Source of the DNA: an uncultured Bacteroidota bacterium
GTDB taxonomy: Bacteria > Bacteroidota > Bacteroidia > Chitinophagales > Chitinophagaceae
Direction: 5' to 3'
NCBI GenBank assembly: GCA_903878475.1
Contig: CAIRHQ010000008.1
Span: forward strand, 1 to 64,000
DNA: 64,000 bases
In this document: positions 10,398 through 20,200 of the stretch, one piece after another
Layout: each line of letters starts with the position of its first letter
Position numbering within the stretch: the first letter of the stretch is position 1
Position numbers and translations under genes: made by a program
Notes under the pieces: generated by a model
The model's database searches: none
The model's input: only the letters and a program-made list of their open reading frames with translations
Told to the model about the DNA's origin: nothing

Positions 10398-11537
10398 TTA
10401 TTCTACTTCAACAGTTTTGGGAGTAAGGCTAAGTATTTTGCGGGGTTTTGCAATTTCTGTATTCCTGATCGTTTTCTGTTCAGCAAGTTTTTGTTTGGGC
10501 CTGCTGAAATAAATGGCTCCAATAAAAACAAATGCGGTTAGTACCAGGATGCCGATCAAACTGGTTGTGCCCATATCGCGCAGCGAATAAGCAAGCAGGA
10601 TAAAACCAATATTGGCAGAAACACAGGTGAGGGTAACCATCCGATGGCTTAAGCCAAGGTCGAGTAAAAAATGGTGGATATGAGTACGGTCGGGACTGAA
10701 AGGCGAACGCCTGCTCAGTATACGCAATCCGAATACACGTAAGGTGTCGAATAGCGGAATCATTAATATGGCTACACCTATTGCAGGCGCTGATGTAACT
10801 GGAAAATTAGATACCGGGTTACTGGCTACCGTGATGAATTTGATCACGAGGATCGAGTTCACCATGCCCAACAGTAAGGAGCCCGTGTCTCCCATGAATA
10901 TTTTTGCAGGCGAATAGTTATAAATCAGGAAGGCTGTTGTTGCACCGGTAAGGGCAAAGGCCATCACCGAAAAAGGTAGGGTGGCTGGTCCGGCAAAAAA
11001 GAAGTAAACCCCGAAAACCAAGGTGGTCATAATGCCCAAACTGCCCGCCAATCCATCCACTCCATCGATCAGGTTAAAAGAATTGGTGATCACGATTACT
11101 GTGAAAAGCGTTAAAATAACACTGGTGGTATATGGGATCTCGTGAAAGCCGAGGAAACCACACATATTCGTGAGTCTCACATCCCCAAATTTGATGATGA
11201 TACCTGCAGCGATCAACTGGCCGATGAATTTTTTGCTGGCCGAAAGGATCAGGATATCATCTTTAATACCCAGGAAAAATATAACAGTTACGGCTGCCGC
11301 AAAATACTGAAGTTCTGAAGCCATATTCTTGGGAACGCCTAATAATAAAGCAATGATAAAGCCGGCGAAAATACCCAAGCCACCCAGGGTTGGAATCACA
11401 CCCTTATGTACTTTCCGGTCGTCGGGCTCATCGAATAATTTCTTGTCCTTGGCCACCTGAATGATAACAGGAATTGCGAAAAAGGTGATCATGAAAGCCA
11501 ATACCGCACTTAACACAATATATTGGGGATTATCCAT
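10398..11537 (-). CDS. MraY/WecA-family undecaprenyl-phosphate glycosyl-1-phosphate transferase
   Basis: DRKVHKGVIPTLGGLGI, NSFNLIDGVDGLAGSLG, NYSPAKIFMGDTGSLLLG, RRSPFSPDRTHIHHFLLDLG. Confidence 0.93.
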   Translation of the reverse strand: MDNPQYIVLSAVLAFMITFFAIPVIIQVAKDKKLFDEPDDRKVHKGVIPTLGGLGIFAGFIIALLLGVPKNMASELQYFAAAVTVIFFLGIKDDILILSASKKFIGQLIAAGIIIKFGDVRLTNMCGFLGFHEIPYTTSVILTLFTVIVITNSFNLIDGVDGLAGSLGIMTTLVFGVYFFFAGPATLPFSVMAFALTGATTAFLIYNYSPAKIFMGDTGSLLLGMVNSILVIKFITVASNPVSNFPVTSAPAIGVAILMIPLFDTLRVFGLRILSRRSPFSPDRTHIHHFLLDLGLSHRMVTLTCVSANIGFILLAYSLRDMGTTSLIGILVLTAFVFIGAIYFSRPKQKLAEQKTIRNTEIAKPRKILSLTPKTVEVE

Positions 11538-11783
11538 GCTGGTGGTTTAAAGCTTTATCTCTCTAATGCAAAAGTATATAATATGTTTCAGGTTTAATCC
11601 TAAAGCATACGGTTATTAGACCTAAGTTTTTGAAAAAGAGTTGCCTGTAAAAAATATTGTTGTCTAATCAATTGTTCAAAAACATATTTTCCAAGTGTAA
11701 TTAACGAATTATTTATAAACTTATTATCAACTTTTAGTTATATGACCGCTATTTTACTTTGCCTCTAAGCCTATTTGAAGTAG

Positions 11784-11805
11784 GTTTGCATCTACGAATG
11801 CAAAC
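11784..11805 (+). promoter_or_regulatory. Perfect inverted repeat in the leader upstream of the transketolase gene
   Basis: GTTTGCAT-CTACGA-ATGCAAAC, about 70-90 nt upstream of ATG 11874. Confidence 0.4.
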
Positions 11806-11873
11806 TGTAATTATTTTCATCAAGTTACAGAAAATATTAATATAACCTCATCAATTCCAAAGCAAATTTATAT

Positions 11874-12707
11874 ATGGCTAACCTGAAAGATATTGCTACA
11901 CAGCTTCGCAGAGATATTGTTCGTATGGTTCATGCTGTTCAAAGCGGACACCCCGGTGGCTCATTGGGCTGTGCTGATTATATGACCGCACTCTATTTTG
12001 ATGTGATGAAACACAATCCAAATTTTTCCATGGATGGCAAGGAAGAGGACCTGTTCTTTTTAAGCAATGGACATATTTCACCGTTATTTTACAGTGCCCT
12101 GGCCCGCAGTGGTTATTTCCCGGTGGCCGAACTCGCTACTTTCAGAAAATTGAATACCCGCTTACAAGGTCACCCTACCACTCATGAACATCTGCCAGGA
12201 GTTAGGGTTGCCAGTGGTTCACTCGGGCAGGGTCTCAGCGTAGCCGTAGGAGCAGCACTGGCTAAGAAACTGAATCAGGATACTTGCATCGTATATGCCT
12301 TACTGGGAGATGGCGAACTGGATGAAGGCCAAAACTGGGAAGCCATCATGCTGGCTGCGCATAAAAAAGTAGACAACCTGATCGCAACGATTGACTGGAA
12401 CGGACAACAGATCGACGGGCCTACCAAAGAGGTGATGGGACTCGATAGTTTAAGGGCAAAATTTGAAGCCTTTAACTGGCAGGTACTGGAAATGGAGGGG
12501 AATGATATGGATGCTGTAGTGGCCGGACTAAACCAGGCAAAATCGTTTATGGGTAAGGGTAAGCCGGTAGTGATCCTGATGAAGACCTCCATGGGTAAAG
12601 GCGTTGATTTTATGGAGGGTAGTCACGAATGGCATGGCATTGCACCCAATGATGAACAGTTGAAAAAAGCCCTGGACCAGTTGCCCGAAACCCTCGGTGA
12701 TTATTAA
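11874..12707 (+). CDS. Transketolase, N-terminal (TPP-binding) subunit of a split transketolase
   Basis: HAVQSGHPGGSLGCADYMTALYF, GSLGQGLSVAVGAALA, LLGDGELDEGQNWEA; ends after 277 aa with a stop and no C-terminal half adjacent. Confidence 0.92.
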   Translation: MANLKDIATQLRRDIVRMVHAVQSGHPGGSLGCADYMTALYFDVMKHNPNFSMDGKEEDLFFLSNGHISPLFYSALARSGYFPVAELATFRKLNTRLQGHPTTHEHLPGVRVASGSLGQGLSVAVGAALAKKLNQDTCIVYALLGDGELDEGQNWEAIMLAAHKKVDNLIATIDWNGQQIDGPTKEVMGLDSLRAKFEAFNWQVLEMEGNDMDAVVAGLNQAKSFMGKGKPVVILMKTSMGKGVDFMEGSHEWHGIAPNDEQLKKALDQLPETLGDY

Positions 12708-12722
12708 TTAAGGTAGAATAAC

Positions 12723-13943
12723 TTACCGCAATTCAAAATACTGATTACCCGCTGTACGAGCCGGGAACCAGGCGGCAAGAAATGCAATACTGGCGGCCGT
12801 GGCTGCTACCAGTAAGAAATCGGTGGCCATGAATTTTACCGGAAAATAATCGATCAGGAAAGAACCTCCTTCTATTTTTATCAGTTTGAATTTGATCTGT
12901 ATCAGGCAAATGATGACCGCCATAGTAATTCCCGCCAACGTGCCCAGCAATCCCAGCAATAACCCCTCACTTAAAAATATTTTCTGGATCAGGTGTTTGC
13001 CCGCACCCATACTCTGCAATACATTGATGTCTTTCCGTTTTTCCAACACCAACATGGTAAGTGCACTCACAATGGTACAGCTTACAATGATCAGGATCAG
13101 GGTAAGTACACCATAGATCACCCATTTTTCCATCCTCATGGTATTGTATAATGTAGCATTCTGTTCATACTTTGTTTTAACGGTATACCCTTTGCCCAAC
13201 AAGGCGGCGATGGATCGTTGTGCCTGAATGATATCAGCTTTATCCTTCAGTTTTATTTCTACCGAACTATACTCATCGGCATCAAACTTCATCTGCTGTT
13301 TTACAAAGCCGATATTGGTGATGGCATAGGTTTCATCAAATTCCTGCTGGATACTGAAAACGCCACTGGCCTTCACATTGCCTTCACTGATCGATTCAAG
13401 GGGATCGGTACCGGTCAGGGTTTTTCGTGGTAGTATCACCGTTAGTTCACCTCCCGGTAAGGCTGGATCCACATTCACCCCTACGGCATTTTGTATGCCG
13501 GCCCCCACCACGATCATGGGCGAGTCGATATTGCCCGTCTTGAAATCGCCATATTTGGTACTGGCTGCTACGCCACTTACTTTCGAATACTGATCATCAA
13601 CACCTTTGAGGTAGATCACTGTTTGTGCATCGTGGTTTTTAAGCAATGCCTTCTCTTCGGCTATCAATGAAAAATTTTCAACTGCCGGATCCTGTTTCAA
13701 GTTGGCAATCTGATTTGCAGTTAGCACAAAGGTTTTGCCACTGGCAGGAACAATTTTACAGTCTGTATAAAAAGAAGAATAGAGTGATTTCACCAGGTCT
13801 TCAAATCCATTGAATACACTCAACACCAACACCTGACAGCAGGTTGCAAATGCGATCACGCTGATGGTTACCCATGCAATGATATTGATGGCATTGGTGG
13901 TTTTTTTTGCTTTAAAATATCTCCAGGCAAAAGTGAAATACAT
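12723..13943 (-). CDS. FtsX-like permease family protein (LolC/LolE-like)
   Basis: MYFTFAWRYFKAKKTTNAINIIAWVTISVIAF N-terminal TM; periplasmic domain; three C-terminal TM segments with MLVLEKRKDINVLQSMGAG. Confidence 0.9.
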   Translation of the reverse strand: MYFTFAWRYFKAKKTTNAINIIAWVTISVIAFATCCQVLVLSVFNGFEDLVKSLYSSFYTDCKIVPASGKTFVLTANQIANLKQDPAVENFSLIAEEKALLKNHDAQTVIYLKGVDDQYSKVSGVAASTKYGDFKTGNIDSPMIVVGAGIQNAVGVNVDPALPGGELTVILPRKTLTGTDPLESISEGNVKASGVFSIQQEFDETYAITNIGFVKQQMKFDADEYSSVEIKLKDKADIIQAQRSIAALLGKGYTVKTKYEQNATLYNTMRMEKWVIYGVLTLILIIVSCTIVSALTMLVLEKRKDINVLQSMGAGKHLIQKIFLSEGLLLGLLGTLAGITMAVIICLIQIKFKLIKIEGGSFLIDYFPVKFMATDFLLVAATAASIAFLAAWFPARTAGNQYFELR

Positions 13944-13975
13944 GGGCTAAGGGTTCCGCAACCAGGGACCTTGGT

Positions 13976-14338
13976 CTATTGTGGGTTGTCTTTTTTGATC
14001 TCCTTGAACAATTGCTCGATCTTTTCTACATAATCAAGTGAATCGTCGATATAAAAGGTCAGTAAAGGCATACTTCTGAGCTGATGCCGCACCCTGGCGG
14101 TAAGCTCTTTTTTGATCTCCCAGCTACGCTCTTCAATTTTTTTTAATGCGGCAAAACTATCGGCTACTTGGAAAAAACTCAGGTATATCCTGGCTTCATA
14201 CAGGTCGGGCGTGATTTTAACCCCCGATATGGAGATCATTCCCCCATCCATCATGGAAATGCCCAACCGCTGGAAAATATCACTGAGTTCCTTATTGAGC
14301 ATTCCTGCCACCTGTTTCTGTCTTTTGCCTTCTAACAT
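13976..14338 (-). CDS. rbfA: Ribosome-binding factor A
   Basis: EGKRQKQVAGMLNKELSDIFQR...ITPDLYEARIYLSFF...RHQLRSMPLLTFYIDDSLDYVEKIEQLF. Confidence 0.92.
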   Translation of the reverse strand: MLEGKRQKQVAGMLNKELSDIFQRLGISMMDGGMISISGVKITPDLYEARIYLSFFQVADSFAALKKIEERSWEIKKELTARVRHQLRSMPLLTFYIDDSLDYVEKIEQLFKEIKKDNPQ

Positions 14339-14400
14339 GATGTTTAGCTTTAATCGCTGTAAAATTAGTTACTTTGCCGTTTCTATACAGATTTATTACA

Positions 14401-16209
14401 ATGAAAAGATATTCCAGAGTTTTTAACTACCTGAAAGCGTATAAAACTTCCATTGCCAGGTATTTTTTAAACATCCTGCTTTCCATTATTTTTTCCATTG
14501 TTTCCATCGGGATGCTGCTCCCCTTTATGCAATTGATATTTAATGTGAACCAGGGAGGCATCCCCAAGCCCTCCACTAATCCTATGATGGTCTGGGTGAA
14601 TGAACACCTGAATAGTATGCTGTATAGCGGCGATAAGCTGCACGATCTTGGGGTGGTATGTATCATGATCATCGTTTTCATCTTTCTCAAGAATATGTTC
14701 CTCTATTTATCATACCGTGCCATGGGGCCCATCAAGAACGGTATTGTAAATCGCTTTCGAATAGAATTATACAATAAGATCCTTCAGTTGCCGATCGGAT
14801 ATTTTACGGAAAAAAGAAAAGGCGACCTGATGAGCAGGATCACCAATGATGTGGGAGAAGTGGAAGGTTCGGTAGTAGGCACGCTGGAAGGATGGGTACG
14901 CGACCCGCTTGCCATCATCATCAACCTAGTTGTTCTGTTTATCATCAGTCCCAAGCTTACCTTATTTATTTTAATCTGTATTCCTTTTATGGGATTGGTG
15001 ATTGGTCGATTAAGCCGTTCACTGAAAAAACAATCGGGTGTGGTGGCACAGAAGAACGGTGATAGTATTTCCATTATTGAAGAAACCCTGGGCGGATTGC
15101 GGGTGATCAAGGCATTTAATATTGAAGGCTTACTGCGCAATAAATTTTTAGGCATCAACAGTTCTTTGCTGCAGGCAAAAAACAGTATCGGCTTTCGGCG
15201 CGATCTGGCCTCACCCATGAGCGAGATGATGGGCGTTACCATATTTGCCGTGATCCTTTGGTTTGGCGGTCAGCTGGTGTTGAAACAGGAACTGGGATTA
15301 ACCGGTGCATTGTTTCTTACTTATATGGGACTGTTCTACAATATCATTGATCCGGCTAAATCCATCTCTACTGCATTCAGCAATATGCAAAAGGGAGCTG
15401 CGGCTATTAGTAGGATAGAAGAAATATTGAATGCTCCGGTGATGGTGGATGATAATCCGAATGGTAAAAAAATTGAATCCTTTAATTCCTGCATTGAGTT
15501 TAAAAATGTAGGATTCATGTATGATGACGCGGTGATCCTGAAAAATATAAACCTGAAAGTAGAAAAAGGAAAAACCCTTGCACTGGTAGGAAGCAGTGGC
15601 GCAGGAAAATCAACCCTGGCCGATCTGGTGCCCAGATTCCACGATGCCAGCAGTGGCGAGATACTGGTAGATGGTATCAATATCAGAGATTATTCGCTGC
15701 ATTCTTTGCGCGGGTTGATGAGCATTGTAACACAGGAACCCATCTTATTCAATGACAGCATTGCCCATAATATCGCACTGGGAATGGATAATGCAAGTCA
15801 CGACGAAATAGAACAGGCCGCCAAAGTAGCCAATGCCCATCAGTTCATCATGCATAAAGAAGCCGGATACGAAACCAATATCGGCGACAGGGGCAGCAAA
15901 TTAAGTGGTGGCGAAAGACAAAGGGTTACCATTGCCCGGGCCGTGTTGAAAAACCCGCCCATACTCATTCTGGATGAAGCCACTTCTTCACTGGATACTG
16001 AAAGCGAGCGACTGGTTCAGGATGCCATCAATAATTTAATGAGCAAGCGTACATCTATTGTCATAGCACACCGACTCTCTACCATCCGCCACGCCGATGA
16101 GATCATCGTATTGCAAAAAGGTGAGATCGTGGAAAGAGGAACACACGACTCATTGATCAACCAAAATGGTTTTTATAAACGATTGGTGGAAATGCAGGAG
16201 GTGAAATAA
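14401..16209 (+). CDS. ABC transporter, ATP-binding protein/permease (MsbA-like exporter)
   Basis: Fused TMD-NBD with Walker A GSSGAGKST, signature LSGGERQR, Walker B ILILDEATSSLD. Start set at MKRYSRVF. Confidence 0.93.
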   Translation: MKRYSRVFNYLKAYKTSIARYFLNILLSIIFSIVSIGMLLPFMQLIFNVNQGGIPKPSTNPMMVWVNEHLNSMLYSGDKLHDLGVVCIMIIVFIFLKNMFLYLSYRAMGPIKNGIVNRFRIELYNKILQLPIGYFTEKRKGDLMSRITNDVGEVEGSVVGTLEGWVRDPLAIIINLVVLFIISPKLTLFILICIPFMGLVIGRLSRSLKKQSGVVAQKNGDSISIIEETLGGLRVIKAFNIEGLLRNKFLGINSSLLQAKNSIGFRRDLASPMSEMMGVTIFAVILWFGGQLVLKQELGLTGALFLTYMGLFYNIIDPAKSISTAFSNMQKGAAAISRIEEILNAPVMVDDNPNGKKIESFNSCIEFKNVGFMYDDAVILKNINLKVEKGKTLALVGSSGAGKSTLADLVPRFHDASSGEILVDGINIRDYSLHSLRGLMSIVTQEPILFNDSIAHNIALGMDNASHDEIEQAAKVANAHQFIMHKEAGYETNIGDRGSKLSGGERQRVTIARAVLKNPPILILDEATSSLDTESERLVQDAINNLMSKRTSIVIAHRLSTIRHADEIIVLQKGEIVERGTHDSLINQNGFYKRLVEMQEVK

Positions 16210-16249
16210 TACATTGCAATTTCTTTAAAATTTTCAGTGCACTATCAGG

Positions 16250-16284
16250 CATAAAAAAAGGAATAAGTTTTTGCTTATTCCTTT
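16250..16284 (-). terminator. Intrinsic terminator of the ileS-dksA-like transcription unit
   Basis: Stem aaaggaataag/cttattccttt; on the minus strand followed by TTTTTTTATGCC. Confidence 0.8.
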
Positions 16285-16306
16285 ATGATCATTTATATGG
16301 TCTTTA

Positions 16307-17227
16307 TTATTTGGCGCCCATCTTAGCTTCAATGCTAAGGGTAGCGTGTGGTACGGCACGTAAACGGGCTTTATCGATCAGCCTTCCGGTTACCCTGCAA
16401 ATACCATAAGTTTTATTTTCGATGCGCATGATCGCTTTCTCAAGATGATCAATGAAGGTGATCTGGCGACTGGCCATCTGGCTCAGCTGTTCACGTTCCA
16501 TGCTCATGCTGCCATCTTCCATGGTCATATAGCGGGCATCATCATTATCGCCACCCATTTCATCCTTGCGGGTGATGAGTCCTTGCAAATAAGCCAATTC
16601 TTTTTTTGCAGATTCCAGTTTCCTGTTGATCAGGTCTCTGAATTCGGCGAGGTCAGTATCACTATAACGAACGATTGGTGCACCCAGATCATGTGCCGGC
16701 TGATCAAGCACCGATTTGGTGAATTCGGGTTGGTATTTGCGCGATGTTTTAGTGTGGATCTTAGGCAATACAACCGGTTTAGGGGCTGCAACTTTAATAT
16801 CTTTTGCCTTTACCAATCCAACAGCTTTTAAAGGTTCCGCTTTTTTTACAGGTACTGCTTTCGCCACAGGTTTCTTTACTTCAATCTTTTTTGTCATAGG
16901 TTGTTGTGCTGGTTTTTTAACCACCACGGCTTTTTTCGGGGCCGGTTTAGCTACCGGTTTAACCGGTTTTGCAGCTTTCGGGGCCGTTTTTTTTACTTGA
17001 ATAATTTTTTTCGGAGCAGGTTTGGCCACTTTCTTAGGAGCTGGCTTTGCCACAGGTTTTTTTGCTACTGGCTTCTTTGCAACAGGAGCGGCATGCTTTT
17101 TAGGTGCCGGTTTCGCTGCTTTTTTAGGAGCTGCTTTTTTAACAGGTTTCACAGCCTTGCCCTTAGGGCTGGCTGGCTTTTTAGCCGTTTTGCCCGACTT
17201 AGCCGGGGCATGTTTCTTTGTAGCCAT
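16307..17227 (-). CDS. TraR/DksA family protein with long Lys/Ala/Pro-rich (histone H1-like) N-terminal tail
   Basis: About 130 aa tail of KPAAKK/PAPKK-type repeats, then a coiled coil and YGICRVTGRLIDKARLRAVPHATLSIEAK, alignable to the DksA zinc-finger region. Confidence 0.85.
   Translation of the reverse strand: MATKKHAPAKSGKTAKKPASPKGKAVKPVKKAAPKKAAKPAPKKHAAPVAKKPVAKKPVAKPAPKKVAKPAPKKIIQVKKTAPKAAKPVKPVAKPAPKKAVVVKKPAQQPMTKKIEVKKPVAKAVPVKKAEPLKAVGLVKAKDIKVAAPKPVVLPKIHTKTSRKYQPEFTKSVLDQPAHDLGAPIVRYSDTDLAEFRDLINRKLESAKKELAYLQGLITRKDEMGGDNDDARYMTMEDGSMSMEREQLSQMASRQITFIDHLEKAIMRIENKTYGICRVTGRLIDKARLRAVPHATLSIEAKMGAK
16780..17227. repeat. Low-complexity region encoding the K/A/P-rich tail
   Basis: Repeated VAKKPVAKKPVAKPAPKKVAKPAPKK-type units; approximate boundaries. 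Confidence 0.7.
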
Positions 17228-17228
17228 A

Positions 17229-20200
17229 CTATTCTCCTTTTTTTAGTACGTTCACTTGTAATATGGCATCATTCACTTCTATCTCAATTCCGTTGGTTAC
17301 AGCGGGTAAAAAAGCAAGCGAATCTGCCAGAATTTCGGCGCAAATATACTCTTTATATTGAATTAGCGCAGATTGTATGATTTCATTTTCGGATACGGTA
17401 ACCAGGATGCGGTCCGACAGATTAAATCCGCTGTCTTTCCTTATGTTCTGGATCCGGTTCACGAACTCCCTTGCATAACCTTCTTTTTTCAGGTCTTCGG
17501 TGAGGGTAATGTCTAAAGCCACGGTAAGTGGTCCTTTTACCGCTACTTCATAACCGGGGATCTCATCGGTAGTAACTTCCAGATCCTCTGCAGAGATATA
17601 TACAGGCTCTTCTCCGGCTGCTTCAAACCCGGGGTTAAGCAGGTAATCGCTTTCCTGAACCTGATCAATAGTAGCATTGCTGAAACCTGCAATTTGCTCA
17701 GCCGCCCATTTCATCCTGCTTCCAAGTTTCTTGCCCAGGGTTTTAAAATTGGCCTTTGCTTTCTTCTTAATGAAATCGTTTTCGGCGCCCAATACATCCA
17801 CTTCCTTGATATTGGTTTCGGCTTTGATGATATCTTCCACCTGCTTTATTCTGGTGGCCATACCGGCATCCAGTGCAGGAATAAATACTTTTTGCAGGGG
17901 CTGACGCACTTTCAGATTAACCTTTTTCCGCAGGGATAAGATCAATGATGAGGCATCCTGGGCCAACTGCATTCTTTTTTCCAGGTCGATGTCGATAGCG
18001 GTTTCGTCTGCTATCGGGAAATCGGTATGGTGTACCGAAATGGCTTCAAAACGATTTGATATCGAATTCAGATTATTAAATAACCAGTCGGCAAAAAATG
18101 GCGAGATAGGTGCCATCAAACGACAAAGGGTTTCCACGCATTCATACAGAGTCTGATACGCACAGATCTTATCGTGTTCATATTCTCCTTTCCAGAAACG
18201 GCGGCGGCAAAGTCGTACATACCAGTTGCTCAGGTGCGCATCAACAAAATCTTCAATGGCCCTTCCTGCCTGGGTAGGTTCATATTCATCAAAATTGCGG
18301 GTAACCGCTTTGATCAAACTGTTCAATGAAGAAAGGATCCACTGGTCTATTTCAGGCCTGTCTTGTAACGGAATATATTTTTCTTTGAAAGAAAACGAAT
18401 CCACATTGGCATAGAGCGCAAAGAACTGATAAGTATTATACAGTGTTCCAAAGAATTTTCGTTGCACTTCCTTGATGCCTTCTGCATCAAATTTCAGGTT
18501 ATCCCAGGGAGATGCGTTCGTGATCAGGTACCAGCGGGTGGCATCTGCTCCATATTTTTCAATGGTTTCAAAAGGGTTCACCACATTACCCAGCCGCTTG
18601 CTCATTTTGTTACCGTCCTTATCCAATACCAGTCCATTGCTCACTACAGTTTTGTAAGCCACCGAGTCGAACAACAGTACACCGAGTGCATGCAGGGTAT
18701 AGAACCAACCACGGGTTTGGTCTACGCCTTCCGCTATAAAATCTGCGGGAAAGCTTTTTTTAAAGGTCTCTTTATTTTCAAAAGGGAAATGCCATTGTGC
18801 ATAAGGCATGGCGCCACTGTCGAACCAAACATCGATAAGATCGGCAACCCTTTTCATGGGTTTGCCCGAATCACTCACCAGCACGATATCATCTACATAA
18901 GGTTTGTGCAGATCGAGTATGCCTTCATGTAAGTAATGCTTGTTGGTTTCTCCTCCCAATTGTTCTGCAGCTTTTTTAATTTCTTCATTCAGCGAAGCGA
19001 TGGAGCCGATGCATTTTTCTTCTTCTCCGTCCTCTGTTTTCCAGATCGGCAGTGGGGTTCCCCAATAGCGGCTGCGACTCAGGTTCCAGTCTACCATATT
19101 TTCCAACCAGTTACCAAATCTACCAGTACCAGTAGCCGCTGGCTTCCAGTTAATGGTCTTATTCAATTCTACCATGCGGTCTTTGGCAGCCGTTGTTCTG
19201 ATGAACCAGGCGTCGAGCGGATAATAGATGATGGGTTTGTCTGTTCTCCAGCAATGCGGATAATTGTGTTCGTATTTTTCTACTTTAAATGCACGGTTCT
19301 CTTTTTTAAGTTTTACCGCGATATCGATATTCACATCCACATATCCTTTCTCATCTTTATAATCTTTTACATAACGGCCACTGAATTCACCCACACCGTC
19401 AACAAATTTTCCTTGTTTGTCAACCAGCGTAAGTATGCCCAGATTGTTTTTTTGTCCAACCCTGAAATCATCCGCACCAAATGCCGGTGCCGTATGTACA
19501 ATTCCGGTACCATCTTCGGTGGTTACAAAGTCTCCGCTGATCACGCGGAAGGGGTTAGCGCCCGGAGTGATCTCTCTGATCATTTCCAGGGTATTGGCTT
19601 CAACAGGCAAAAGCTGGTCGTAAACCATCCCCTCCAGTTCTTTTCCTTTGAATTCGGCAATGATCGTCCAGGGGATCAGTTTATCGGCTTCTTTATAATC
19701 GTCAAAAGAGAGATCCAATGCCTCGGCCTTAAAGTATTTACCGGTAAGGGCTTTGGCCAATACTACCGCTACGGGAAGATAGGTGTAGGGGTTAAATGTT
19801 TTCACCAGCACATAATCGATCTGGGGTCCAACGGTTAAACCCAGGTTGGAGGGGAGTGTCCATGGGGTGGTGGTCCAGGCCATGAAAAATGCTTCCATTC
19901 CGCCTTTTGAATTAGCATCAACGGCCGCAAATATTTTTTCAGCTGCGGATGTTGATCCTGATTGCTGAGCCTCATTCCTGCTGATGCGGAACATGGCTAC
20001 ACAACTGGTGTCTTTCACATCTTTGTAAGTACCTGGCTGATTCAGTTCATGTGAGGATAGTCCGGTGCCTGCTGCAGGAGAGTAGGGCTGGATGCTCACG
20101 CTTTCGTAGAGCAGCCCTTTTTTATGCAGCTCGCTCAGGCACCACCAAAGCGTTTCAATATAATTATTTTCGAAGGTGATGTAGGGATTTTTGAGGTCGA

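Noticed and set aside
16780-17227. Tandem DNA repeat / CRISPR-like array
   Set aside because: Repeats are codon-level K/A/P low complexity within the DksA-like CDS, with no constant spacer-repeat structure.
18936-19838. 300-aa plus-strand ORF
   Set aside because: Antisense to the conserved ileS coding sequence; aromatic/His-rich composition typical of a shadow ORF.
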